Notes: generated by a model from the letters alone, not told the origin. Shown: positions 43,176-52,449, counted from the first letter of the stretch. The stretch: DNA of 64,000 bases from CAZMUN01 sp964569815 (GCA_964569815.1 CAZMUN010000002.1:4642-68641), one strand, 5' to 3'. Made by a program: numbers and translations.

Positions 43176-43262
43176 TTTTCGTTTCCTATTCCGCATAACA
43201 GTGGAAGCCTGGCTTAAAACCCTTTAAAAACAGGTTTCTGCAATAGTTTTCATGGGTTGGAC

Positions 43263-45323
43263 ATGATTGAAAAAGTAAGGCTTCAGAACTGGAAAACCCA
43301 CGCCGACAGCTCTTTCCAGTTTGATAAAGGCACAAATGTTTTGATAGGGCAAATGGGTTCAGGGAAAAGCAGTGTAATGGACGCTGTCTGCTTTGCCCTT
43401 TTTGGAACCTTTCCAAGCCTGCAGAGCAGAAAGGTTTCCTTGGAAGAAACCCTTACAAACAAGCCAAACAAGGCAGACCAGGCCTTCATTGAGCTCGAGT
43501 TTTCATACAAGGGCAAAAAATACCGCGTGGAAAGAACTGTGAAAAGAAAGGGAAACAGCGAAGCCAAAATATACTGCGAAGGAAAATTTTTGGCAGGGCC
43601 AAAGCCCCGGGACGTAAACCAGGAAGTAGAAAAAGCCATTGAAATAAACTACAATCTTTTCAGCCGCGCAGTCTACTCTGAACAAAACGAAATAGACTAC
43701 TTTTTGCGGCTAAGCCCAAAAGACCGAAAAACCAAATTCGACGAGCTTCTTGAATTGCAAAAATACGAAACCGTTCGCGGCAATGCAGTAACGGCCTTGA
43801 ACAGGTTAAAGGCAAAAGCCAAAGACAAAAGGAAATGGGTTGAAGAGCAAAAAAGCCAGGCCAGGCCCGAAGAAGAAAAAGGGCTTAAGGAAAGAATCTT
43901 GGAAAAAGAAAAGGAAAACAAGGAGCTTTTGGAAACAATAGAGAAAAAAACAGCAGGCCTGGAAAAGCTTGAAAAATCGGTTAAGGGAATGGAAAAAACC
44001 GAAACCGAGTTCAGAAGGCTGCAAAACGCCACAGGAGAAAAAAAAGCAATCAAAAAACAGCTTGAGAAAGACATTGACGAGATGAAAAAAGAGGCGCAGA
44101 AAAGCCCTAAAGAAATAGAAGCCGTGTTTGAAGCCCTTGAAAAAGAAGAAAAAGAAAAAGAAAAACAAGCCAAGGAAACAGAGCAAAAGCTGGAGAAAGC
44201 AAGAGAGCAAAAAAGCTCGGCTGAAAAGCAGGCTGCATTAAACCAAAACAAGGCAGAAGAGCTCAGCAAACACCTTCAAGAGCTTCAAGGCCTTGGGGCA
44301 GAATGCCCGGTATGCAAGCAGAAGCTTGAAGAAAAAACCAGGGAAGCGCTCCTGGAAGAAGAAAAAAAAGAGCTAAAAAAAGCCGCACTTGAAATGGAAA
44401 AAGCCCTGAAGTCAGAAGCAGAAGCCAAAGCAAGGGTAAAGGACTGCGAAAAGGAAGCAAAAAAAGTTTCAGAGGAAAAAGAAAAGCTTACAGAAAAAAG
44501 AAATGCCTTGAAACAGGAAAAAGACGCTATTAAAAAGCTGGCTGAAAAAACCAGCTGCCTTGAAAAAAACTCAAAAGAGCTTGTTGAACAAGAAGAAAAA
44601 CTCAAAAAGATGGAATTTGATGAAAAAAAGCTTTTGGACCAGAGAAAAAAACTGGTTGAAGAAAACGCGGCAATAAATGCAGCAAAAAATGCTGTAAAGG
44701 CAAACCAGCAGCTTTCCCAAGAAATGAGAAAAAGCCTTGGAAGAATAGAACAAACAAGAGCCAGGATAAAAGAACAAGAGAAAAACGTGAAGGCAATTGA
44801 AGCCAACTCGGAAAAGATGAACCTTTTTGTAAACAGCCTGCTTGCATCACAGCAGGAGCTCAGGGCAACGCTTATTGCAACCATAAACCAGGCAATGGAC
44901 AGCATCTGGAAACGCGTTTACCCTTACAAGGACTACCTTTCGGCAAAAATGGATGTCGAACAAGGAAACTACGAATTGCGCGTAAAAGACCTTAACGGAA
45001 ACTGGGTTCGGGTTGAAGGAATTTTAAGCGGCGGGGAAAGAAGCGCTGCAGCAATCTGCATAAGGATTGCTTTTTCGTTTGTTTTGACAAGGAACCTGAG
45101 CTGGATTATTTTAGACGAGCCAACACACAACCTTGACAGCGAAGCAGTGCAAACCCTCTCAGAAATGATGCAGCAGCATTTGCCAAAACTGGTTGAACAG
45201 ATTTTTGTAATAACACACGACATGGAAATGAAAAAGGCCGCTACAGGCTCACTCTATGTCCTGGAAAGGGAAAAAAACAGTGACTCGGCAACAAGGCCTG
45301 TTTTAAGGCCAATCGGCAACTAG
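43263..45323 (+). CDS. rad50: DNA double-strand break repair ATPase Rad50
   Basis: 686 residues from ATG 43263 (MIEKVRLQNWKTHADSSF); TTG 43257 is an alternative. SMC-like ATPase of the Mre11-Rad50 complex. Walker A LIGQMGSGKSSVMDAV at about 29-44, long coiled coils at 190-345 and 355-560, zinc hook CPVC at about 348, signature LSGGERSAAAICIR and Walker B WIILDEPTHNLD. The coil is shorter than in Pyrococcus Rad50 (about 880 residues). Mre11 is not adjacent, though HerA and NurA are within 7 kb. Confidence 0.95.
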   Translation: MIEKVRLQNWKTHADSSFQFDKGTNVLIGQMGSGKSSVMDAVCFALFGTFPSLQSRKVSLEETLTNKPNKADQAFIELEFSYKGKKYRVERTVKRKGNSEAKIYCEGKFLAGPKPRDVNQEVEKAIEINYNLFSRAVYSEQNEIDYFLRLSPKDRKTKFDELLELQKYETVRGNAVTALNRLKAKAKDKRKWVEEQKSQARPEEEKGLKERILEKEKENKELLETIEKKTAGLEKLEKSVKGMEKTETEFRRLQNATGEKKAIKKQLEKDIDEMKKEAQKSPKEIEAVFEALEKEEKEKEKQAKETEQKLEKAREQKSSAEKQAALNQNKAEELSKHLQELQGLGAECPVCKQKLEEKTREALLEEEKKELKKAALEMEKALKSEAEAKARVKDCEKEAKKVSEEKEKLTEKRNALKQEKDAIKKLAEKTSCLEKNSKELVEQEEKLKKMEFDEKKLLDQRKKLVEENAAINAAKNAVKANQQLSQEMRKSLGRIEQTRARIKEQEKNVKAIEANSEKMNLFVNSLLASQQELRATLIATINQAMDSIWKRVYPYKDYLSAKMDVEQGNYELRVKDLNGNWVRVEGILSGGERSAAAICIRIAFSFVLTRNLSWIILDEPTHNLDSEAVQTLSEMMQQHLPKLVEQIFVITHDMEMKKAATGSLYVLEREKNSDSATRPVLRPIGN

Positions 45324-45514
45324 CTCTTTTTTTGGGCTTTTATTTGCCTTGTGAGAAAACCGGCAATCATGTTTCTGTCAAACCTGCTTAACTCGATGTC
45401 AAGTTCGCCCAAAACCTGCTTGTTTTTCTCAAAATTGGCAGTAAAACGTTCAGGAAATTTTTCAAGAAGGGTTTCAACCCTCATTTTAATAGATCGTGGA
45501 ACCGCCTTACCCAA
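45320..45514 (-). CDS. rps17e: Ribosomal protein S17e
   Basis: 64 residues, the usual archaeal length. MGKAVPRSIKMRVETLLEKF, then FTANFEKNKQVLGELDIELS and RNMIAGFLTRQIK match S17e (small subunit, archaea and eukaryotes only). The stop overlaps the rad50 stop by 4 bases; cotranscribed with rpoK. Confidence 0.9.
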   Translation of the reverse strand: MGKAVPRSIKMRVETLLEKFPERFTANFEKNKQVLGELDIELSRFDRNMIAGFLTRQIKAQKKS

Positions 45515-45524
45515 AAAGAAAACC

Positions 45525-45728
45525 TCAAACGCCTACTTTTTCAACCCGGCCGTCAGAAAAACGCCTTATCACAGTCAAAGGAAGAACGCCTTCCTCCAGC
45601 TCTTTTTTGGCCAAAATATAAGGAGTGGAACCATCTTTGGCCTTAAGCAAGGGCGGCGCGCCAAAAGCTAGCTGAAGAGCGCGGGCGCTCACAAGCCTTG
45701 CCTTCTCAAACCTGGTTGCTTTGCTCAT
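45525..45728 (-). CDS. rpoK: RNA polymerase subunit K (omega/Rpb6)
   Basis: 67 residues. RFEKARLVSARALQLAFGAP is the Rpb6/omega signature; TPYILAKKELEEGVLPLTVI follows. It stabilises the polymerase clamp region. 10 bases before rps17e on the same strand. Confidence 0.93.
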   Translation of the reverse strand: MSKATRFEKARLVSARALQLAFGAPPLLKAKDGSTPYILAKKELEEGVLPLTVIRRFSDGRVEKVGV

Positions 45729-45806
45729 AAAAGTGCACCAAAAAAAAGTCCTTTTTCAGTTATAATAAAAGGTATTGAGAAAATTTAAAAGCCTTCTTGT
45801 TTGAGC

Positions 45807-47312
45807 CTAATTGGGTTTTTTTGTTGTTTTTAGAAGAATTGCCTGTTTTTGGGAAAACTGTTTCACCAAACTGTTGGGTTTTTGGCTGCTCAAAAAAACT
45901 TTGTTCTCTTTAAGGATAACATTGCTTTTCTTTTCAGCGGCAAAGCTGTGGAAATGGTCCAAAACAGAGTATTGGATGGCTTGAATGGCAGAACAAAGGC
46001 TTTCAGTGTAAAAGCCGCTTTTTTCGCTGGAAAGCTGTTTGAAAAGGGATGAAACAAGCCTTGAAGCCGATTCAGAAACAGATTCAAGCAAAAGGTATTC
46101 CAGGTTGTAAGACAAGGCGTTAAGTGAAAGAACCTTGTGCTGCTTCACTGACTCCAGGCTTACTTTATCCAGTTCCTTTTCTGCAAAATTGGAAACAGAA
46201 TTCAGCTCAAACACGGCTTTTGAAACAAGGCTTTCCTTTTTCAGGCAAAACCAGGCCGCTTCTTTAAGGGAAACTATTTTTGCCTTTCCTTCTTCCCGAA
46301 GCCTGAAAGCGTCTGCAAGAGGCACTAAAGCTTTTTGGTTTCTAAAAAATGGCCCAACCGGAATTGATTTCAGGAAAAACTCTTTTTTTCTCCGAAGCCT
46401 GCTTTCCTTGTCTTTGTGGCTTTTGTGAAAACTTGAAGCAAACAGTTTTGAACATGATTCAAAGAAAAAGCCGTCTTTCTGCATCTCAACAGAAACAAGG
46501 CTGCTTGGCAGAATGTTTCTTTCAAAAATGGTTTTTGGCCTGCAGCAGTCGCAGCATATGGTGTCAGGGCCAAGGTTGAAAAAAGGCTTTGTCAAAAGGG
46601 CGGCCCAAAGCTTTGAAAAATCTGCTTCAGCCAAGTCAGGCATTTTTGGCAAAGGCTCTTCCATCGAAAGCTTGCTTGGGTTTGTTTTGTTTGTTGAAAG
46701 CCCTGCCTGCCATAAGGCATTCTGAAGCAAAATTTCCTGCCGAAAAAACGGGTTTGAGGGAATTGCTTCCAGCTTTGTCTTCAAAAGCTTGCTTAACCCA
46801 ATAAGAGAAATGGTTTTTTTGGCTGTTTCAGGGCTGTCTTTTATCACCTGTTTCAGGGTTTCTGGAAGAGGTTCGGAAAAAAACTTTACCCTGGCTTTTG
46901 GAAAGGCCGTGGTCTCGTTTTTGACAAACTCTTTGTCTGAAAAAAATGAAAAGCAGTCAAAATAGCTCCAGCCTTTTTCAAGCAAAAACTGGCGCTCTGG
47001 CTCAATAACCAAAGGCATGAAGCCTGTTGCCTTGAACAGGGCCTCGGCCAAAAGCTTTAAGTCTGAAAAGGCTCCTGCCACAACCTTGAAGCTTTTTTCA
47101 CAGTTCTGCAACTTGAAGCGGGCTCTTTCCAGTGAAAGAATTTCTTTCAAGCCTTCAGATGAAAGGAAGGTTTTTTTAACAAAGAAGGAGGGGAAAAAGG
47201 GCTGCCTGGACATTCTCCTAAAACCTAGCTGGGAGAAATTCAGGAGCATTGCCCTCTTTTCCTCAACATACTTTAGGTCGGTTAGCCAAAACTGTGAGGC
47301 TTTCAAAGTCAT
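45807..47312 (-). CDS. Large protein of unknown function with CCxCC motif
   Basis: 501 residues. Not recognised. The N-terminus (SQFWLTDLKYVEEKRAMLLN) faintly recalls the start of archaeal family B DNA polymerases, but no exonuclease or polymerase motif follows. In the middle is DTICCDCCRPKTIFERNILP, a four-Cys group, then ESCSKLFASSFHKSHKDKES. The second half is mostly helical. No signal peptide or membrane segment. Lys/Ser/Phe-rich composition as in its neighbours, so no sign of transfer. Alone between rpoK and a small Cys protein on the same strand. Confidence 0.75.
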   Translation of the reverse strand: MTLKASQFWLTDLKYVEEKRAMLLNFSQLGFRRMSRQPFFPSFFVKKTFLSSEGLKEILSLERARFKLQNCEKSFKVVAGAFSDLKLLAEALFKATGFMPLVIEPERQFLLEKGWSYFDCFSFFSDKEFVKNETTAFPKARVKFFSEPLPETLKQVIKDSPETAKKTISLIGLSKLLKTKLEAIPSNPFFRQEILLQNALWQAGLSTNKTNPSKLSMEEPLPKMPDLAEADFSKLWAALLTKPFFNLGPDTICCDCCRPKTIFERNILPSSLVSVEMQKDGFFFESCSKLFASSFHKSHKDKESRLRRKKEFFLKSIPVGPFFRNQKALVPLADAFRLREEGKAKIVSLKEAAWFCLKKESLVSKAVFELNSVSNFAEKELDKVSLESVKQHKVLSLNALSYNLEYLLLESVSESASRLVSSLFKQLSSEKSGFYTESLCSAIQAIQYSVLDHFHSFAAEKKSNVILKENKVFLSSQKPNSLVKQFSQKQAILLKTTKKPN

Positions 47313-47379
47313 TGCATTAGGAAGAGGTTTTGCAGGCTTTTAAAGAAAGGAGAAAGAGACCGGGTTTCCGGTAATATAT

Positions 47380-47733
47380 TCACTTTATGGGTTTCCCTTG
47401 TTTCAGGTAGCGCCTGTATTCAAAGAAATCCTTTTCCATGAACTCTTTTTTGCATTTTTCCTTGGAGCAGAGAGACATGTACTGGGTGCACATTTCTTTG
47501 TCCCCAATTTTTTTAAGGTATTGGCAACCTTGCCAGCTTGGGCGCTTTAGTTCAGGGTCTGCAGCTGCCTTGTCGCCCTCGCTTATGACCGCCATAGTCC
47601 TTTTAAGGTCTTTTCGTTCAAAAGCAGGCTTTGTGTCTGACCCCGAAATAGTGGTTCTGCCTTCAATTGCCTGTGTTTTTCCCAAAAAGGGGGTATTTTT
47701 CTTGGCTTCTGCAACAAAGTGAGCTAAAGGCAT
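47380..47733 (-). CDS. Small Cys-cluster protein, unknown function
   Basis: 117 residues. The C-terminal half has C-x11-C-x6-C-x4-C (GCQYLKKIGDKEMCTQYMSL then CSKEKC), likely a metal or Fe-S site, followed by FMEKDFFEYRRYLKQGKPIK. The N-terminal half is polar and may be disordered. No membrane segment. Downstream of herA on the same strand, so it may extend the nurA-herA unit. Confidence 0.7.
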   Translation of the reverse strand: MPLAHFVAEAKKNTPFLGKTQAIEGRTTISGSDTKPAFERKDLKRTMAVISEGDKAAADPELKRPSWQGCQYLKKIGDKEMCTQYMSLCSKEKCKKEFMEKDFFEYRRYLKQGKPIK

Positions 47734-47779
47734 GCTTTAAATAATGCATTAAGTCATTAAAAAGTCTTTCGCTTTTTAG

Positions 47780-49315
47780 TCACAAAAGTTCCCTGGTTTC
47801 AGAATCCCGTTCTTCAGAGCCCTGTTCAAAGTCAAGGGCCGCTTTTTCAAGCGAAATCTCGTGCTTTGACTCCTGGCTTTTTCTTTCACGAACCTTGAAG
47901 AACAGCGGAAAGTGGGTTGCTTCGCCAACAACAAGTGCTTCTCCAACACGCAGGGAAGTGATCATGTCAATGCTTTTGCTGTCAAGGCCCTCAGAACTTT
48001 CAGAAATGTGTTTCAAGTCATAAGGGTTGGTTATCCGCAGTATTATGTGCGTGTTGCATTGGCTTAAGGCCGTGGTGTCAAGCTGCACAGGCCTCTGCGA
48101 AACAAGGCAAAGCGAAGCGCCAAACTTTCTTCCCTCGCGGGCAATCGTCCTGATAATGCTTCTCGAAATAGCTGTTTCGGCCGCAACATGCTCTGGAACA
48201 AACTGGTGGGCTTCCTCCAAAACAAGTAGAAATGGCGGTATTTTCTTGTTTCGCCTTTCGAAAAAAATCCTCTGTGCGAAATAGCTTACAATAACCTGCT
48301 TTTTTTTCAGGTCTATAAGGTCGCTTAAGTCGATGACGGTAAGCTGGCCTGGCTTTATCAAATCTATTATGCTTGGATTGTCGGTTTTTCCAAAAAGGTT
48401 AAGGCTTCTCAAGGAATCAATCCAGCCCATCAAAGGCCCTTTGCTGTTTTCCTTTATGGATCCATCTCTCGAAACTGCGTCCCGCAAGTCGTTTAAGTCA
48501 AAGGGGCCAACGCCCTCCTTCATCTGCTGCTTCAGCTCAGACAAAATTCGGCCAAGGTCACGCTTCTGCGGGCCACTCAACCCAGGGATTATGCCTGAAA
48601 CAACGCCTATGCTCAGCTTTGGAACGCCTATCTTTATGTCGTTTGCCTTTACAAGCTTTGTTTTTCCAGAGTAATCCTTTTTGCCTTTGCCTTTTGGAAC
48701 AGAGGCAAAACTGCTGTATTCGCCATGTGGGTCCAGCACTATGGTGGAAATGCGGCCTTTGTCTTTGGGCCTGTCAAGAAGCTCTTCCAAGAGAACTGAG
48801 ACAAGGTAGCTTTTTCCACCTCCGGATAAGGCAAGGATTGCAAGATGCTTTTTCAAAAGCGAGGTCATGCTGAGCTTTACGTCAAGGTCGTGGTGCTCCA
48901 CTGTTCCAATAAAAAGCCCGGCCTCTTTGTCAAAGTTTAGGAATTTTTCAAGGCTTTCCTTTGAAGCAATCTTTACACGCGTTCCAGGGCTCGGTGGAAA
49001 GGTAACGCGCTTTATCATGTTTCCTGAAAACATTCCCAAAGGCCTTGTTTTTGCAACAAGGTATTCCCATTCCGATGTTGGAAACTGTTCAAAAAGAGCG
49101 GAACCACTGCTTTCAAACTCTTTTACTGAATCAGCCCTTTCAAAATAGCGGTTTGTTTTAATCACGTCGTTAACCAAAGCGATGAGGTTTCCGCCTGCAT
49201 GCGAAAATTCCACAAACTGGCCCCTGTGAACCAGGCCCTTGTTTACAACAAAGTCCACGTTTGAAGGGCTCGGCGAATCCACGGTGCTTACAACGGTCCC
49301 TATTTCTTTTTCCAA
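47780..49315 (-). CDS. herA: DNA end-resection helicase HerA
   Basis: 511 residues from TTG 49315, chosen because AAGGGG lies 8 bases upstream. HerA is a hexameric FtsK-like translocase that works with NurA and Mre11-Rad50 in 5' end resection. N-terminal HAS barrel (MEKEIGTVVSTVDSPSPSNV), Walker A LALSGGGKSYLVSVL at about 163, Walker B PFLLVLEEAHQFVPE, Arg finger region IIRTIAREGRKFGASLCLVS. Typical length. 4 bases after a small zinc-ribbon gene. Confidence 0.95.
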   Translation of the reverse strand: MEKEIGTVVSTVDSPSPSNVDFVVNKGLVHRGQFVEFSHAGGNLIALVNDVIKTNRYFERADSVKEFESSGSALFEQFPTSEWEYLVAKTRPLGMFSGNMIKRVTFPPSPGTRVKIASKESLEKFLNFDKEAGLFIGTVEHHDLDVKLSMTSLLKKHLAILALSGGGKSYLVSVLLEELLDRPKDKGRISTIVLDPHGEYSSFASVPKGKGKKDYSGKTKLVKANDIKIGVPKLSIGVVSGIIPGLSGPQKRDLGRILSELKQQMKEGVGPFDLNDLRDAVSRDGSIKENSKGPLMGWIDSLRSLNLFGKTDNPSIIDLIKPGQLTVIDLSDLIDLKKKQVIVSYFAQRIFFERRNKKIPPFLLVLEEAHQFVPEHVAAETAISRSIIRTIAREGRKFGASLCLVSQRPVQLDTTALSQCNTHIILRITNPYDLKHISESSEGLDSKSIDMITSLRVGEALVVGEATHFPLFFKVRERKSQESKHEISLEKAALDFEQGSEERDSETRELL

Positions 49316-49319
49316 AAAA

Positions 49320-49490
49320 TCAATCCCCTTCTTTTAGCGCTTTAACAAAATTTTGGTTCCCCTTGAGTGCAATGCCTTCATAGCCGCATTTTGGGCAACG
49401 GTATTGGTCTCCAAGCTTGCCTCCAAGAAGCCATCTTAGGTCCACGGCCCCGCATTTGGGGCAAACCATTGTTTCTTTCTCGCTTTTCAT
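49320..49490 (-). CDS. Zinc-ribbon protein between nurA and herA
   Basis: 56 residues (MKSEKETMVCPKCGAVDLRW at the start). Two CPKCG knuckles separated by about 20 residues form one zinc ribbon; the rest (YEGIALKGNQNFVKALKEGD) is short. 9 bases after nurA and 4 bases before herA on the same strand, so it is within the operon. Could bind DNA ends or the HerA-NurA complex; this is inferred from position only. Confidence 0.8.
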   Translation of the reverse strand: MKSEKETMVCPKCGAVDLRWLLGGKLGDQYRCPKCGYEGIALKGNQNFVKALKEGD

Positions 49491-49499
49491 AAAAAACAC

Positions 49500-50600
49500 T
49501 TAAAATGGCCTGTAGTCGCGCCTTAGCCTTAACTTAAATCCTTTACCAAGCTTGTTTAAAATCTTGTCATAGACGAGCTCTATTTCGTCAGGATGCAGCC
49601 TTGCATGAAGGTCTGCTTCTATGAGAATTGCCGGGTATGCGTATTCACGGTGCATGCAGCTCTGGGAAAAAACAATGGAAGCAATTTCAGAGGCGTGCTT
49701 TGAAATGGTTTTATCGCGGTTTGAATGGAGAAACTCTACCCTGAGGGGCCTGTCAAAGGCAACAGGCTTTAGGTAAAAAGCATGCACTGATTTGGACCAT
49801 CTTTCATCAAAATCCATCAGGATAGGGTGCTCTTTTACGCCTGCAGTGTAGGAAAAGGCAAGGCTTCGCTCGCCAGGCTTTAGCAGGTAATCCAAAATAA
49901 TTGCATCATAGCATCCTTCAAGCTGTTGGGACAGGTTTTGCTGGTTTGCAAGAAGGCGTTCCTGTAAAATTTGCCTGAATCTCGAACCCCGGGAGTCTTC
50001 AACGCATGCAATCAGTTCACAGTTCTTTTCAGCGGCAAGCTTGTAAAGGCCTTGAAACTCGGAAAGCATTTTATGGTAAGCTGACTTTATCTTGCTGTCT
50101 TTTCTCGGCTTGTCTGCATACTGCGGAACAATGCTTCCATCCAAAAAACAGTATCTTGGGGAAAAGTTTTCCACCAAGGATTTTGCGGTTTTTACCTCTT
50201 CAATCAAGCGCTGAATGTTTTTGCTGCACTGGAATTCGTCTGCCTCCAGAGCGTTGTTGTTTAGGCGCGGCTCAGGAAAACAGTAAAAGCTTGGAAAATA
50301 CCGGGCTTTCGAAAGCTTTCCCTGCGAATAGTCAAAAACCGCTCCAATTGCCCTTATGAGAACCAAATCCAGGGCAAAAAGGTCTTTTCCCACAAAGCCT
50401 GAGTCAACACCTGCAATGCTGCCTTCCAGAGGGATTTTTTCCACAGGCATCAAAAGCCTTTCTTCAAGAAAGTCCTCTGAACCTATTTCAAGCAAATTCA
50501 AGCCCTTTAAGGGCGCAAGCTTTTCGCTTAAAACACGCCTTTTTTTGTCCGCCTCTGCTATATTGTTCACGGCTTCAGAAATAACGCTGTGGAGTTGCAT
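49500..50600 (-). CDS. nurA: 5'-3' nuclease NurA
   Basis: 366 residues. RNase H-like nuclease stimulated by HerA. Motif I SIAGVDSGFVGKDL (Asp about 66), motif II YCFLDGSIVPQY, RDYRPF at the end and the acidic AILIEADLHARLHPDE match NurA. First gene of the nurA-zinc ribbon-herA unit. 130 bases of intergenic DNA separate it from a divergent gene. Confidence 0.93.
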   Translation of the reverse strand: MQLHSVISEAVNNIAEADKKRRVLSEKLAPLKGLNLLEIGSEDFLEERLLMPVEKIPLEGSIAGVDSGFVGKDLFALDLVLIRAIGAVFDYSQGKLSKARYFPSFYCFPEPRLNNNALEADEFQCSKNIQRLIEEVKTAKSLVENFSPRYCFLDGSIVPQYADKPRKDSKIKSAYHKMLSEFQGLYKLAAEKNCELIACVEDSRGSRFRQILQERLLANQQNLSQQLEGCYDAIILDYLLKPGERSLAFSYTAGVKEHPILMDFDERWSKSVHAFYLKPVAFDRPLRVEFLHSNRDKTISKHASEIASIVFSQSCMHREYAYPAILIEADLHARLHPDEIELVYDKILNKLGKGFKLRLRRDYRPF

Positions 50601-50730
50601 GCATTAAAAGAAAAGAAAACCTGATTTAAAAACATTCTTAGGGAGCGAGGTTCCGGTGAAAAGCCCTAAACTCGTTTCTTGGCAAATGAAAAGAAACAGA
50701 AGATGGCCAGGGGGTTATTAAAGCTTTCCA

Positions 50731-51129
50731 ATGAAAAAAAGAAATTTATTTAAAGAAGGCAGGGCTTATTCTGTAAACAAATTCAAAAAAAAAGTGGAAG
50801 AAATGAAGAAAGCGGTTTTTTTGGTAAAAAACACGGTCCAGCATTGGCGCCCGCCGTTCGGAAAAGAGGTTTCTGACGAAGTCCTAACTGTTTCTGAGGG
50901 AGAGCAGTTTGACAACATGGAAAAAGAGGGGCCTGTATTCAAGCTCATAAAATGCGATGGAAACAAGGCACTAGTGGAATTCTCGGAAAAGTTTACCCTA
51001 AAGGGCCACCTGCACCCAAGAAACAGGCAGGTCTGGATACAAAACCACGAGCCGACAAGCTTCACCTACCTTTGGGGCAATGACGGAATAACAAAAAGCC
51101 TTAAGCTGAAAGAAATGGCTGAAGCCTGA
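50731..51129 (+). CDS. Small basic protein, unknown function
   Basis: 132 residues. MKKRNLFKEGRAYSVNKFKKK, then VFLVKNTVQHWRPPFGKEVS, VFKLIKCDGNKALVEFSEKF and RQVWIQNHEPTSFTYLWGND: a strand-rich, basic soluble protein. No family recognised. Divergent from nurA. Confidence 0.68.
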   Translation: MKKRNLFKEGRAYSVNKFKKKVEEMKKAVFLVKNTVQHWRPPFGKEVSDEVLTVSEGEQFDNMEKEGPVFKLIKCDGNKALVEFSEKFTLKGHLHPRNRQVWIQNHEPTSFTYLWGNDGITKSLKLKEMAEA

Positions 51130-51178
51130 TTTTCCTGCCAAGGCATTCCAAAAGCTTTTCAGCCGCAAGCCTGATTTT

Positions 51179-52042
51179 TTACCGCAGGTACTCCAAGGTG
51201 TTCTGCCAAATGCCGGGAGTCAAGGCAGGGTCGTAGTTGAAGTAAAGCAATTTTCCAACCAAAAGCTTGCTTTCAACAACGCCGGGGTAAATGCTTGAAG
51301 CCGTAACATGCTTAATGTAAGCAACCTCTTGGCCTGTTACCTTGACATTAAAGACAATAAGCTGCAGGGGCCCGAAACCAAGGTCTGCGGGCGCAGTGTC
51401 AATGCCCTCCATTATCTCGTGGCCAAAATCAGCCCTGTGAACTTTTCCGCTCAGCGCAATCGGAACAGTGCATGTCTTCACGCTATTGGGGCCGGTATCG
51501 CATTCAACAGGCATTATGCCGCCAAAGGTTGCCTTCCAGCCCACTACATCGGTTGAAACCGAGAACCCATGCTGGCCTCCTGAACGGTAGATGCCTGAGT
51601 CCATTACAACGACAAGCTTTCCCCCGCCTTCAACATAGTTCTCCAGAGCCTCTCCCAAAGCGCGAGAAATGCTTTTGTCAAAAGGAGTAGCACCCAAATG
51701 CTGGTCCAACAAAACAACGTCATACTGGGCAAGGGTTTCGGCAGGGTTTTGCTCCAAAGCAGAAGCATCATTTACACGGTAGTAAACCAAGCCCCTTTGA
51801 TTATCGAGATCTGAAAGCAGATCCACAGACGGCTGGCCTATGACAAGCATTTTCATTGGCTCGGAACCAAAACCAGGAAAATCCAAAATGCCAAGCTTGT
51901 AACCCAAAAAAAGGCCGGGGAGCAGGTAAACTGCAAATGCAACAATTAAAACGGCAAGGGCTGCAGCTGTCAAAAGCGTTACCTGTTTCCTAGAAAAGCC
52001 TTTTTTTACAGGCTCTCCCTCCAAAGGCATTTCGTCTTCCAT
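51179..52042 (-). CDS. Membrane-anchored GATase1/ThuA-like protein
   Basis: 287 residues. A cytoplasmic N-terminal 20, one membrane segment (about 24-50, LLTAAALAVLIVAFAVYLLP), then an exterior Rossmann-like domain (MKMLVIGQPSVDLLSDLDNQ; YDVVLLDQHLG; GGGKLVVVMDSGIYR; HEIMEGIDTAPADLGFGPLQ) laid out like ThuA/GATase1-like proteins. One Cys pair (VECDTGPNSVKTCTV). Catalytic Cys not evident. Role at the cell surface unknown. Confidence 0.7.
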   Translation of the reverse strand: MEDEMPLEGEPVKKGFSRKQVTLLTAAALAVLIVAFAVYLLPGLFLGYKLGILDFPGFGSEPMKMLVIGQPSVDLLSDLDNQRGLVYYRVNDASALEQNPAETLAQYDVVLLDQHLGATPFDKSISRALGEALENYVEGGGKLVVVMDSGIYRSGGQHGFSVSTDVVGWKATFGGIMPVECDTGPNSVKTCTVPIALSGKVHRADFGHEIMEGIDTAPADLGFGPLQLIVFNVKVTGQEVAYIKHVTASSIYPGVVESKLLVGKLLYFNYDPALTPGIWQNTLEYLR

Positions 52043-52107
52043 TGCAGAATATAAGCTATTTTTAACTATAAATAGCTTTTCTTCACAGGGAAAGCCTTAT
52101 AAACATT

Positions 52108-52127
52108 ATATGAAATATGTTTCATAT
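52108..52127. promoter_or_regulatory. Palindromic operator at ArsR-like gene start
   Basis: ATATGAAA and TTTCATAT are perfect 8-base arms around a 4-base spacer. A TATA box (TTATAAAC, 52097-52104) puts the expected transcript start near 52125, inside the palindrome, so a bound regulator would block initiation. Confidence 0.7.
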
Positions 52128-52449
52128 GAAGTCTGTTTCAATTCCCTACCATTTGTGCTTCGAGGTTTTGGGAAACCCTTTGAGGATAAGCATCATCCAA
52201 ATGCTTAAGGCAAAGCCCAGAAGCGTTTCAGAGCTTTCAGAACAATTGGGAGAAGAGCAAAGCAAGGTAAGCCACTCTCTCAAAGCATTGCGGAAATGCA
52301 AGTTTGTGGAAGCAAAAAGGAAAGGAAAGCAGGCCATTTATTCGCTTAAAGGAAGCTTTTTGAAAGAGCTTAAGGGAAAAGACATCTTTGAGGCACTTGA
52401 AGACCACTACAAAAGCCATGGAAGAAAATGCTGGAGGTGCGGCAAATGA
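52126..52449 (+). CDS. ArsR-like regulator heading isc operon
   Basis: 107 residues from ATG 52126 (MKSVSIPYHLCFEVLGNPLR), probably leaderless given the TATA box; ATG 52117 is an alternative. Winged helix (SVSELSEQLGEEQSKVSHSL; KGKQAIYSLKG). Cys11, a Cys in LRKCKFVEA and the C-terminal KCWRCGK could bind an Fe-S cluster or metal. It overlaps iscS by ATGA, so it likely controls Fe-S assembly and itself through the palindrome. Confidence 0.88.
   Translation: MKSVSIPYHLCFEVLGNPLRISIIQMLKAKPRSVSELSEQLGEEQSKVSHSLKALRKCKFVEAKRKGKQAIYSLKGSFLKELKGKDIFEALEDHYKSHGRKCWRCGK

Noticed and set aside
44285..44905. 206-codon Phe/Ser-rich frame opposite rad50
   Set aside because: Shadow of the Lys/Glu-rich Rad50 coiled coil.
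45807..47312. Family B DNA polymerase
   Set aside because: Only the first 20 residues resemble it; exonuclease and DTDS-type polymerase motifs are absent.
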